Source: Apoda limacodes
Lineage: Eukaryota; Arthropoda; Insecta; Lepidoptera; Limacodidae
NCBI GenBank assembly: GCA_946406115.1
Contig: OX291553.1
Location: forward strand, 12,033,001-12,097,000
DNA: 64,000 nt
Reading direction: 5' to 3'
The translations under genes were made by a program, and so were the position numbers. Below the pieces are notes generated by a model. The model saw only the letters and a list, made by a program, of their open reading frames with translations. It did no database searches and had not been told where the DNA came from. Positions 1 through 13,140 of this stretch are shown here, piece by piece. Each line of letters opens with the position of its first letter. The first letter of the stretch is position 1.

Positions 1-1289
1 AAGATGCAGCTGAAAAATTAAAAAAATGTAAATGTACAAATATTTTTATTTTCAACCTGCAGTGCATCAGAGTAAATATTAACTAAAATTAATAACTTAA
101 GTATAACTTTCATTAAGGACAGTGTTTTTTTATTTATTTTTTATGAACCTGTAAAAAACGCAAAAAAAATTTAAACCTAACTATAGTAATTGTCTAAATA
201 CTAACTATACTTCCATTAAAAATTATGTTTAAAAAAAATACCATTTATCTTATTCAAAATACTTATTTTGAATCTTAGCTTGCTTAGATTCGAGAGTTTT
301 TTATAGGCCGCAAAAAAAAACAGATATTTTAATGTATGCAGGATTCGTGTGAAGTAAAATTAGACGTTTTGCAACTTTTTCGAAAGCGATTATCTCGGTA
401 GCTATAGAAAATACAAAAAAAAAACAAAATATCTTTGTAGAATATTAATTAAGCTTTCTTTCTATAGTAGAAATATTTTGCCTCTACTACCACTTTATGA
501 AATAAACTTGCTGACAAGTTTTTCGTAACTTTGCCATGTACCGACTGGACTGTACGAACGGGCATGAAATGTCTAGTTTTATATAGATTTAGTGGGAATC
601 CTTGGCACGCCCTCAAAAACACCACAATGAATACAAGTGTTTGTGTTACGTCATCCAAAACACCACAATGGATACAAGTGTTTGTGTTACTAAGTACAAA
701 GCAAATTTTCATAAAATATGTGTAGGTAAGTACACAACAAACATACAAACCGTTTATTTAGACTACACAGTCTAATGAAGTAGGTAGAGTGGAGGGGCGC
801 GCGGGCGTTATTACATTTTATAGACCTAATTCATCAATGCTTTAAACTACAAAACAATAATGTATCAAAAACATATTTTCGTCAACCAAATTGTTTAATT
901 CCATACAATTTAATTCAAAAAATCACGAAGTAGTGTGCAATGCAAAAAATTTTATGTTATAAAAATAAAATGAAATCTAAATAATGTATCAACAGACAAC
1001 TAAGCTAAACAGTTAATATCTAAGCCAGGTGTTTTCATTTCATAGGTACTAACATAGAGAAACTAAGTGACAATATCACAATTTTTAACTAAACACGGCA
1101 TGTTATAAATATGTCGTAGATTCTGTCATTTAATACTTATTGCTTTAATTTCACACGCAATATATTCTAGGTGTTCATATGATCATCAAACTTAGACATA
1201 ATTTGTATGTATATTTATAGTAATTATGTATCTAATCTTTACAATCGTAATATCTAAATGCAATAAATACAATCCACGCGCCATTTTCT
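1..1289. other. Region downstream of BubR1; AT-rich, no gene seen
   Basis: This probably contains the BubR1 3' UTR. A TTTATT at about 752 would read AATAAA on the minus strand. The short open frames at 449-748 are AT-rich and have no recognisable protein character. A near-duplicate phrase, ACAAGTGTTTGTGTTA, occurs at about 632 and 675. Confidence 0.4.
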
Positions 1290-4200
1290 TTATCTAGATT
1301 TAAGAACATTTGCAAATGTACGAAGTTGTGAACCTAATGTGTCGACGCCATTTAAATGAATGTCTACTTCGTTCTTGAGATCCATTAAGTCTGGAAGATT
1401 GTTGCAATCTGGCACGTTAAGTAGTGTTGTAAATATTTTGTCCCATAAACTATTTTTCATATACCTAAAAAACAAATTAAAAAATCATGAAACATTCTAC
1501 TTTATTGGGTGTATGTAAAATAAAATCAATCTTATCTTGAATCAATATGTATAAAATAATAACAATGAAATTTTCTTATACCTAATAATAATATGGTGTC
1601 CAAAAGTACAAATACAGTCAAATCTGAAAATTTATCTCATTTTCATACAGTTATCGCCATTGATAATACCAACAACGTCAAGAAGTTTGGGCGCCGCGGC
1701 AAAATGTATGACTGGCTGTTCAGATCCGACTAGGCATATGTGACAACAAAGTCTAGTCGGATGAGCCTGACGGTAAGGTAAGGTGCGCGACATGACGGCC
1801 CCCCGATTGCCTCTCGATTGGCCTTGGGCGTTCAATTATTTTGTAACAGGCTTAGGGGCCAGAGCTAAATGTTTTCTTACTTGCTAAACAACCAGCGAAG
1901 TGGATACCGCAACGTTATCTTGCTCCTTAGTAGCCACTAAAAGTAAACTTCGGTAGCGCTGATAGTATCGTAATATCATGACTGACATGTTCGAACGTAG
2001 AAAGGGCATCTTTGTAGCCGAATATAAACAAAGCCGGGGATTTTTTTTAAAAAACTATGAAATCACAACAATATCTATTCAACGATACCTCACTATCTGG
2101 TAAAAAAAAATGTTTTTTCCCTCATTACATTACCCTTACCCTTCTATCACCTCCCCAATGGAGTTGCTTTTATTTTGAAATTGTTTTTCATCCTTCCTTG
2201 ACATGTTGGGGAAGTTTAAATTGTTATTTATCCCCACTTCACATATTGGGGAGGTACTCCTATTTTAAATTGTTTTCATACCCACTTTACATATTGCGGA
2301 TGTACTGTTATTTTTGAATTGTTTTTCATCCTCATATGACATATTAGGGAAGTACTCTTATTTTAAATTGCTTTCATCCTCATTTGACATATAAGGAAGG
2401 TTCTCTTATTTTTGATTGTTTTTGATCCCCACTATATATATATCGGTGAGGTACTCTTATTTTAAATTGTTTTCATACCCACTTTACATATTGGGAATGA
2501 ACTGTTATTTTAAAATTGTTTTTCATTCTCATTTGACATATTAGGGAGATACTTTTATTTTTAAATTGTTTTTCATCCCCACTATACATATCGGGGAGGT
2601 TTTCGTATTTTTAAATTGTTTTTTATCTCTACTTCACATATTGGGAAGGTTCTTTGATTTTTATAGACGGTAAATTATTAAACTATATGCGGACAAAATT
2701 TATTTTTATTAATATTATAAATAATTTATTATTAAAAACAAACCTGGGAAATTTCTTGTCTATAGTCCATTGTCCTAAACGATTAACTACCTTCATGTAG
2801 TTGCCCATAAGTATAACATATATAGTACCAGCCAAACAATACAAATCAGTTTGGTATGTCCAAGGTTTGCCTTCTCTCATCTCTGTACATGTGAATCCTT
2901 CTGTTGCAATTAACTGTAAAACATTAGAGATTAATACTGTGAAAATAAAAAAGGGTAAAATTTTTAAGAACAATTGCCATTCTCCATACTTGATCGGACT
3001 AGGTTTATGTCTTTAAGTGGCGAATCACATTTTGTTCGTCTCTATAAATAAGACAAAACCAGCCTAAAATTAAAATAAAAAGTTGATAAAAGGAATGTAT
3101 AGTGCGTCTACAATATCTTGGCTCCCTAAAAAAACCACAACCACAAGTGTGTTTAAGTTAGCAAACAACAAACAGTGCGAATATTACACATCCATACAAA
3201 ACAGTTCTATTATTTTGACTAGAGTCTAATGAAGAACAGTGGAGGCGTGCAAAGATAATGTAGACAGTCTATAGAAAGTTTTGAGATAATGTCTTTATAA
3301 ATGGAATACTTTGATGCACTTTTTTCGAGAATTACTTGAATTAAGATCGAAAATAAAACCATACAAAAAACATACAGTTCAAGAGCCCATAAATATTTAC
3401 TGCTTCATTAACGTATTCATGAAGTTGTCACAATTATTTTTTACTATATGGTATTAATGTCATTCCCAAAAAAAAACATCATTTTTTCCTAGTCCGGATT
3501 GGCCACTGTTCTTTATATGTTTACTAACTTCTCTGAATGTAGTTCCTTCAGGAAACAATGACATATCAATTGCACAACCAAAATCAATTAACTGCAAAGA
3601 TGGAGTTCTCCACTCTTCTGTTGGTCTGTAAAGTAGAAAAAAACCTTCAAATGGCGCTAAAGCTACACGTGAACACCGCGGCGGTGGCGAACAATTCAAA
3701 GTAATGAACTTTATTTATTTTAATTTTCCAGTTAACATTCAATTTAAAAATTATAATACACATATTTAACTACATAAAAATGTGAATAAATAATAATAAA
3801 AAAAGTAATTAATTTTCCACTTTTTATAAGCTAAAAATTAAATAAATGATTTACATTAGATCGTCAGTAAAAATATTTATATTTCCGATGCCTGTATGCA
3901 TGTTAAGAAAAAATCAAGAATAGTTATTGATTATTGTCTTCAGTTTTTGGAGGAGATCTTGAAAACACATAGTTTAACACGCTATTTATTTGTAAGATAC
4001 AATTTAGTATTCCAACAAATCAACAAACAGTGTTCCAAAATGTGTAGCTATATGCAAATTTGATCTTAACTTTTTTAAATTAAATGGTTCTAATTTACAC
4101 ACAAAGTCACTATTCTATTTCGGTGTGGATCGTATTTTTTTTGGGAGGGAGACACAGATAGAAGCGTGGACCACAATGCGCATTGTATAGTTTCACCTGC

Positions 4201-4591
4201 CTAAAATAAATACGCTATAAGCGATATATGTTGAGACTTTTAGTACACATCTACACAAATTGGGAAGGTAGAACAGTGGATGCGAGGACAAAATAGCTAT
4301 TTGTTTGTTTTTAAAAAAAAATTAAAGTCATAAATTTACTTACATTTTCATAAGCAAAAAGTTATCTGGTTTGATGTCAGCGTGAATTATCTGCGCCTTA
4401 TGCAGGTAGTGTACAATGGACAGCATTTCGGACGTCAACAAGATAACAATAAATTCATTTATACATTTTGAAGTAGCTACTCTTACTCTGTTAGCAACGT
4501 CTAATAATGAACCATATTTTGAATACTCAGAGACAAATAAACTAGCATTATCTCCTATGAAAGACGTTGTTATATCCATATATCCTGGAAG
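1290..4591 (-). other. BubR1: BubR1 exons 11-14: C-terminal kinase lobe
   Basis: Exon 11 (4591-4344) holds IIHADIKPDNFLL, the catalytic loop with Asp 1437, Lys 1439 and Asn 1442. Exon 12 (3625-3529) holds LQLIDFGCAIDM with the DFG Asp 1462. Exon 13 (2913-2744) holds the BUB1-family block GKPWTYQTDLYCLAGTIY. Exon 14 (1464-1290) ends the protein at TAA. All residues needed for phosphotransfer are present, unlike the degenerate vertebrate BUBR1 kinase domain. The last intron contains a minisatellite (2140-2665). Confidence 0.9.
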
Positions 4592-7500
4592 CTAGAAACA
4601 AAATTTCATTTATTAAAAATTCTAGAATATTTACAAGCCCAAAAATAAACACCGTGTAAGAAGAAAGGGGTACTAAACCATCATCACAATATGATCCCTA
4701 CAGCTGATTTCAGTCTTTTAGTTTTAAAGTCTTAAAGTTTATTATCCATAGCTAAATGCTTACATACTTTTAAGGTATGGTAATGCTGGCTTAATACCTC
4801 AGTTTAAAAACGTCACATACCATAAAAGGATCCTTTATTCTAGCTTTAATTTCTTGGCAGATGTAAAATTCCCAAGGTCTGCTTGGTTTCTGATATTTAA
4901 CAGCAACCGACTTATTTGTATGGATGTCCAGACATAAAAATACGGCACCGTAATTCCCTTTACCAAGTTGTTTTTCTATTGAGAATCTGTTGTTACCAAC
5001 GGTTACTACAGATGCAACTTGCAATTTCGGTATAGACCTAACTTCGTTATACCCCTCAGCATGAGTTTTATTAGGAAATTTTACATAATCTAACAATTTA
5101 GTCAGTAGTTTTTTGTTGAATGGATCTATTATAGAAGGCAATTCGATGTCGGCGGGTCGAGGTATGTCACTTGTTTCCACTAAGGAAATGGAATGTGACG
5201 ATTTAAAATTTCCACACTCCATAGAATTCTCGCTATCTACATCCATTCCATACCCATCTGATTGGAAGTCGGATTGTCTAGAGTAAACTGAGGAAATTCT
5301 GCTTTCTTTACTGATAGAATCTCTGCTATCTTCTGATTGAATTTCAATTCGCTGCTCAAAGTCCAATTGCCGTTTTGAAATATCTTTGTTTTTGTCGATA
5401 ATATGCATCACTTTAGCAGATTGGATTGGAGTGCCCGTTTGAGCGGTCATTCCATCCTTGCTGTCAGAATCGGAAAGACCGGATGAAGGAGGTATTTGTG
5501 CCTGTTCAGGACTTGAGACATAAAGGTTTTTGTGCATTTTCTGAGATATGCTGGGACTATTAGTAAATTTAGGAGTATTTGCATTATCTTTGGGCTCGTT
5601 TCTGTTAGATATAAAATTGAGAAATTGGTTGCAGAATCCAACATCTGGCGAGTTTTGGTTCAGTTTTATATTAGGCTGCTCATGTCGTATATTTCTTATA
5701 GCTGCAGAGGGACTTCTTAAAGGTGTTGGATTTTTGGGTTGAAGATTTGTCTTGCTAACCGGGGTTTGTTCTACTACAGTCGGTGTTTGCGTTTTTAATT
5801 TGGCATGCATACTTTCTGGTGTTACTTTAACCTCACGAGAAGAATCTGTAGACATATTAGCACTATTGACTGTAGGGCTTCGGTGACTGGTCTGAACTGT
5901 CTGTGGACTTTGGTAAATTTGGAACGCCTGACCATTTATAACGCCGTAAGAAGGTGAATTTTCCACAGGTTTGGAAGACTGATTATAAGGAATTTGATTA
6001 GCATAATTTTGGCCGACATGATTTGCGTTCGCATAAACATTAGCATTATTGTATTGGTTGTGAGCACCACTGTATTGCGGACTATATATTTGATTAACTC
6101 CACCTACTTGACTAGGCCTTTGATAGTACTGAGGATTTTGGTACTGAGTTTGATGAGATGGACTTTGGAAACCTTGCTGTTGCTGTGGTGGTTGATTTAC
6201 GTATGTTTGCTGAACTTCCTGACTAGGATAATGGTATTCTTGCCGTCCTTGGACATGTGGACTCATCATAGGACTATGGTAAACTTGGTTAGAATACGTC
6301 GGACTTTGAAATCCGGGTGGTACTGGAGGACTCATGGCATGTGGGCTTTGCATTCCTGGATGTTGGGGACTTTGATAAGCATTTGGGGAAGGACTTGCAT
6401 AACCTTGTTGTTGGTTTACAACTTGGTTATTGAGGTAGGCTTGTTGATACCCATAGTTCTGTTGATACTGAGGATGCATGGGTGTTTGCGAGGTATATCC
6501 GTTACAGTTTGATGGAACTGTTTTTTGATATTGGTGGTCATGAGATAAATAAGGCACAGGGGCGGATGGTTTATTTTCTTGTTGTTCTCGTTTTTGTTGG
6601 AAGGTTCTAGCAAATTGTCCATTAGGCAATCTAGGTTGAGAGTTTATAGAGTTTCTTTTGGATGTAGAAGGTAGCTGTGTAGGGTCATTATTTTGATTGT
6701 ACATTGAGTCAAAATTAGATGGTTGGGTTTTTTCACTGTATGGTGTTGTTGTGTAACCAGTGTAATTGGTTCTCATAGATTGCCCTGATGAGCTAGACCC
6801 CGATTTACTGAAACAGAGTAAAAATATATTAAAATTGCAACATTTATGACCTTGAAAGCCACTTTGATTTTCAAATTATGCACAATACATTATATCTATA
6901 GGTTTTACTATTGTACATTTTTTATTTACGCATGTTTAAATGGACAAAGCACTCTTAATAATTTATTTATTGTATAAATCAATACAGTTACTATGATTTA
7001 TGTTCGTTAATTAAAATATTTTTTACCTATAACAACAAAATATTGATTAATATTAGTAAGGTCATATGCACTGTTAATATCCGGTATATTACCTGTTGAA
7101 TTCACGCGTGGCCTCCATTATTACTGAAAGTCCTGTGCCTTGATTATCAGTTGCATGTTGGTCTACAGCAAATTGCTTAGAATTTTCTTCCCTCTTCACA
7201 TTTCCATGTTCTAAAGGTTCGATGACGCTCTCATCTATACTAAATTTTGGTACTGAGGGTTTGTTTTGGTCGATACAACTGCTAGGTTTCTTAAATTGTG
7301 ACATATTTGGAGTGCTGGCATCGTTAATATTAAAATTAAATACTTGTGTACAAGTAGGTTCTTCATAGTAAGTTGTTTTGTTTACCTGTTAATTAAATAC
7401 AAATATATCATAATATTATACAACTGTATGACCTGTAAAATTATTAGAAGAATCAATGGAAAGTATTATTCTTAGTCACACGGACCAATGGTTAATATGA

Positions 7501-10500
7501 CAAAACTATAAAGGTTTCTAGGTAGGATCCCTAAAATGTGGAAAGAGACCTCAAATTCTCGTTTCTCTTTCAGTCCTTCTCTTTCAAACAAAAAAGGCCT
7601 ATATTCACAAGACATTTTATGCAATGAGGTTTGTTGAAGGTTTACAAAAAAATTGATAAGTGTAATACGGACATAGTTACAGTATTCTACAACGGGGTAG
7701 TCTCTTTTTTGATTTTGTGAGTGGCAGCAGATGACCATGGTTTAATTCAAAAACTAATCACACTAAATTAAGTTAGATATAACTAACAATTATTAAATAT
7801 AATGAAATTTCATAATTTGATATTCTTATCTATGAACAGCACCTTAGAATTACATTAGACTAATAAAAGTTCAACGAAAATTCTTACATTTTGAGATAGA
7901 AGTGGAACATGTGCTGTAAATTTATTCGCGTTTTCTTTATCCGGTGACACTGTTGCATCCACAAATTCTTGTTTTTTCTTTGTATTTATAGCCATTGTTA
8001 TAGACTGATCTTCATGAATGTCAAATTTTGGTAATTCAAACTGCTGTACAACAGGTTGCACCATGGTAGGCTCTGTGGAAAGAAATTATATTATGCATAT
8101 CTTTACATATACTACTACTACACCCATGATTTTTTTCACACACCCAAGAACAGCCATTTAGGTGGCAGTAGGGGTCGACGACGACGACACTGGGACTGGG
8201 TTCTAACAAAAAATTGCAACAACTATAAAGCTTGATATTGCGCATAAACGCATCACTTAATCAAAAAATGGTTTTCGCACGCCCTCAATATTTTTTAACT
8301 ATCTAACGACACCCCACACTATGGGGTGCACGAGAAAAAAAGTCATCTCCAATTTACGCGTAGGGTAGGTAACTAAAAATATTTTTTTTTTAATTTTATA
8401 TTACCACATTGTTGCCCTGGTTAACATGTATACCTATGCCAAATTACTGTTTTCTAGTACTAATGGTCTCTGAGCTAAGCCGCGGACAGACGGACGAACA
8501 TGGCGAAACTATAAGGGTTCTTCTTTACTAAGGAATCCTATTATGATCCAAATTGCTGCTAGCCCATAATTATGTAATGATAGTTATTGTAATATGCCCC
8601 AGCAGGATCTGAATCTTCAATCAGTTCTTATTTACATATTCCAATAATTCATATATATGCGTTTATTCAACCTAATACATACTTAAAATAAAAATTATAA
8701 TAAAATTTTATTTTATTTTTTAATGAAAAATAATAGTGAAAATATCTAACCATTATCATTGAAAAGATTCCGGAGCTCCCATCTGGCTTCTTTCGTATTT
8801 ACAGTAACAGAATCACTTAGAAAATTTCCCAACAAACTTCTATTAAATTCTTCCATCAAATTGTGTTTACCAAAATTTTGGCCATTATTTTCGTAATTAT
8901 CAACTGCAGTTGGTTTTCCAAGTTGATTTTGTTTGTCTGCAGCATCATATTTTTTACCAGAATGTTCGCTAACTTCTTTAGAGTCCAAATTAACTAGTAC
9001 CTTAGGTTCCCCGGGTGAATGCATATTATTAACTTTAGTGATGTTCTGAATAGCAGGTATAGCCAAAGGCATGAGTTGGGATAAGTGATCCTGTTCAGCA
9101 TCCAGAGCACAATTAGCCAAGGTCTCCAAAGCGCTACACTGGGCAAGAGTTTCATTAATTCTGCTAGAATTTCTTTGAACTTCTGATTCATATTGTTTTT
9201 CAGGTTCAGCTTTTAATTTCAAATTGTATTTCCTAGATCTTATTTCTTCTAAACTAAATTCTGTATCATTAACATATACCTGGAAATCATGAATAACAAG
9301 ATTATATAATAATAATAAATATTTCCGGACATCACGCACAGTGCCATCTGGTCCTAAACTAAACAAAGCTGATTCTATGGATACCAGACGATTGTAAATA
9401 CGTACATATTACCCATAGAAAACAATTAAGTCAAACATAAAATGTTTATCACATAAATTTGTGCAGGGATCGAACCTGCGCCCATTTAGATCGGCAGGCG
9501 CTCATACTAGCAACAGAGCCACGGAGAGATATTCAAATAAGAAATGTCATTAAGAAGATCGGATAATTTCATGTTTAAAAATTGTGTACATTTTTTTGTG
9601 ACAAGTCTATAAATTAAACTCAATTCCAGCTACCAGCTGTTGTATAGTCCTGCTGGAATACTACTTAAATTTATGCCTATCTCCATCGGCCATCGGCAGA
9701 CTTTATCCCTACAACTTAACAACCCAAATAGTCTTGTATAGTGAGGTTTATTGAGGAATAATGGTTGTGGAATTACCTCTCTGTCGATGATTTCGAAAAA
9801 CACGACATTTAGGTCCTAGCTTTGTAGCCCTAGCAGCCTAGCGATTTGGGTCGATCGACCACTAGCAAACGTAAACTCTAATGCAAGCCAACACAACTAG
9901 CCTGTCAGTCCACCCGGTAGAGGAGTGTTGCAAATTCCCTTTTCAACAATGAAGTCTCAATTCCAGAATTCATCTACTCTGTCACGAGTCTTGTGACATA
10001 CGCAACTTGCCATTTGCAATTTTAACCTACAGCCCATCACTAATAGCTTATAGTCATGTTGCTAGTGTGGCTTACAGAAAAAAAAATATGCAACACCATA
10101 CCTGCGCTTTATCATAACAAGGTATTTTCGTTGGGTCTGGAGGATCAGGTACACAAAGGGCAACAGTGAATGTTAAATCATCTACACAACAGGCCATATG
10201 GTTCGGTGGGAGCCTTAATACATCATCTTCGTCTTCATAAGCTGTTAAAAATGTGTACGATGTTAAAATTCTTTCATTAATAATAATTACAAATGAAATT
10301 ACTATTTAAAGCAACAGTAGATAATTCTTGTGTGTTGTATTGATGGTATTCAAATTGACTGAAACTGACTTGTTTTTTCAACTAAACTTACGTGTGAAAG
10401 GTAAAGGTTGATGTGGGACAACATTGTCATGCACCATTTTTGTTTTAGCATTAGTCCATATACCAATTTCCTTTTGATTTTCCACATTACTGACTGTCTG

Positions 10501-13103
10501 CACTAATGATGCAGGGCCAGGGTTTTCAGTTACTGGGACAGCATTATTAGATGTTGATGGAGCATCCTAAAAAAATATATCTTTATTTAATTCTGTAGAA
10601 ATACAATTGTATTATTTTTAATGTGTACCTTATGCCAACAGACAAGATAAATATACATGTATATATTCTATATCATCACTAACCTCATACACATTAAGCA
10701 TGACATTACTGTTAGCTATTCTGTTATCAAATTGCCCAGGTTGCTGCCTCATAACACCAGGGACAAGACTCCTGACGCTTTCTCCTACTCTTTGCACAGG
10801 CGCACTAGCTATATTACGTCTCTTGAAAGATTTCAAAGATGTTAAGGCCATTCTAGTTTCAGCCAATGCAGATGCTGCCTTTCGTTTTGTTGGAGAGTCA
10901 TCGTGGAGCATTCTTTGAGCAAAAAATAACTGAAAGTTCCTGCAAAATAAATTTTATTATTTCTAAATATATCTGATAGAATATGAACTATTATACAAAA
11001 CTATAAAAGGCACAAGATTATTTCCAGTACAACACATTTCTCTCTCTCACACGTGTAACGTGTTTCTGTTCACAGCGTCAACTGTCATAGAGCAGCATAA
11101 CACAGTTAGATAAGGGGTAAAAAGGAGTAAACTTTGGAATGTAAGATAATAAGCTACACTTGTATAAATCTTGACATTTTGTAAGTTATGAGAAGTCTCA
11201 TAAAATCTGAAGTCTGTAAGTCAAGAGGTTTGTCTTTAAAGTTATTACAAAAGTTGTAGAGCATAAATTTCTTTACAAATTTGATTCCTAGAAATATTTC
11301 ATACAATTAACCATCCTTGAAATAAAGCTCGAGATCATACATACACTATACGAGAGGTCAAAAAGTACGCGGAATAAAAGGGAAGGAGGTTAAAATTAAA
11401 CATATTTTTTTTCTTAATATCTTAATAAAATAAAAATTATAAAGAGGGGACAAAGTGAACTTAATGTAAAGTATAGACCATTGATCATCAGTTATATTTA
11501 ATATAAGCTTACATTAATATATTCAATGAATAATGAATATATATACTAGCTACACTTAGTCATATATACCAAATAATATACATTGTATACAATAGTAAAG
11601 CGTATAATTTAAATAATGCTCAAACTATAACATTTAATAACACTTTATCCAAAAGGAACGTGCGCAAATTATTTTTGAAACAAGTTATTTATGGGGTTTC
11701 TTTCAAATGGACAGGTAAATTTTAACATCACAAGATTTTATGAGACTTGGCATAACATACAAATTATCTAAACAAAGATTAATACAAGATTAGAAGACAC
11801 TTTTTTTTCCTTTTTTGACTTTGCTATGCTGCTCTTTGACAGTTGCAACAGTGTGCAGAAACACATTTTTGTACTATCAAGGTGGCAAACAAGCTTACGG
11901 TCCACCCGATATTAAGCGGTCACCATAGCCTACACACTTGTAACACCAAAGGCATTACTCGCGCGTTTCTAACCCTTTATAAATCTAAAAATTTACTTTT
12001 TTTTAAGAATGCCATATTCATACTGTAGTCACAGAAAAACTTAGCAGGGAGTTCATTCCACAAAGGAATGAAGTTCAAGGAACAAGGAAGTTCCTTTCAT
12101 CTTTCATTCTGAAGTTGCTGGACCAGTCAACTAAGGATATTTGAATAATCTAGCAGAGTATCTAGAGCTGTAACAATGGGCAATCTTGAATGGTGATTAG
12201 TTTGCAAGTTTGCCTAGATCAATGAATAAGTTTAAAAACATCTGTCTATATGTATATTAACCAACAATTCAATCAGATCCATACTTACATATGAGCTTGT
12301 TCCAGTTCATCTAAAGGTTGAGCATTAGCTTGGAGGCCCAACATATAAACCTGGTTAGCTTTCTTATAATCTCCAGATTCTTCACAATAACATGCCCATG
12401 CACGATAAAACTCAGAGCATTCTACCCCAATTCCTGTATTATACAACCTTTGGTATATCTCCAGGGGATTTGATAAACAGTCAACCTAAAAATTACAAAA
12501 AATAAATGCATATTTGTACTATTGTAGTTACCTACACTAGCATGTATACACTTAACTATCATATCAGCCCATTGACGTCCACTGCTGAACATAGGCCTCA
12601 CCTAACTTTCTCCACAGCGTGCGACTCTGTGCCGCCTGTAACCAACGGATCCCCGCTACCTTTACGAGATCATCTGTCCACCTAGCGGGGGGCCGTCCCA
12701 CACTGCGCTTTCCGGTTAGTGGTCGCCATTCGAGAACCTTCTTCCCCCATCGGGCATCGGTTCTTCGAGCTATGTGCCCTGCCCATTGCCACTTCAGCTT
12801 TGCGATTCGGTGATAGATAGATAGATGTATTCTTTATTGCACACCAAAAATTTACTTAAAACTATTACATTATTTTGGAAAGCACACAATAAGGCGGCCT
12901 TATCGCTTACGAGATTTCTGCCAGGCAACCTTTGGGTAGAGGAAACTTTGATCTTAAAAATAAGCAGTATAAGGTAGGTGATGCAATATAAATAAAAATT
13001 AGAATAAAAACAAAATATTGGTATATGTTAATATATACCTACATATATAAATATAAATAGATATACATAGACATATACACATATACTTACATAACATAGA
13101 TAC

Positions 13104-13140
<37 letters not shown>

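Noticed and set aside
1632..1835. 67-residue minus-strand frame in the last BubR1 intron
   Set aside because: No splice sites or similarity; the locally higher GC content alone explains the open frame.
2140..2665. CRISPR array
   Set aside because: The whole unit repeats in tandem with no unique spacers, and the context is eukaryotic.
5994..6512. 172-residue plus-strand open frame
   Set aside because: It lies antisense to the Q/N/P-rich BubR1 exon, whose skewed codons leave the other strand free of stops. Its hydrophobic text is an artefact.
9459..9530. Functional tRNA gene
   Set aside because: No acceptor stem pairs across the ends; only the T-arm and promoter-like boxes are preserved.
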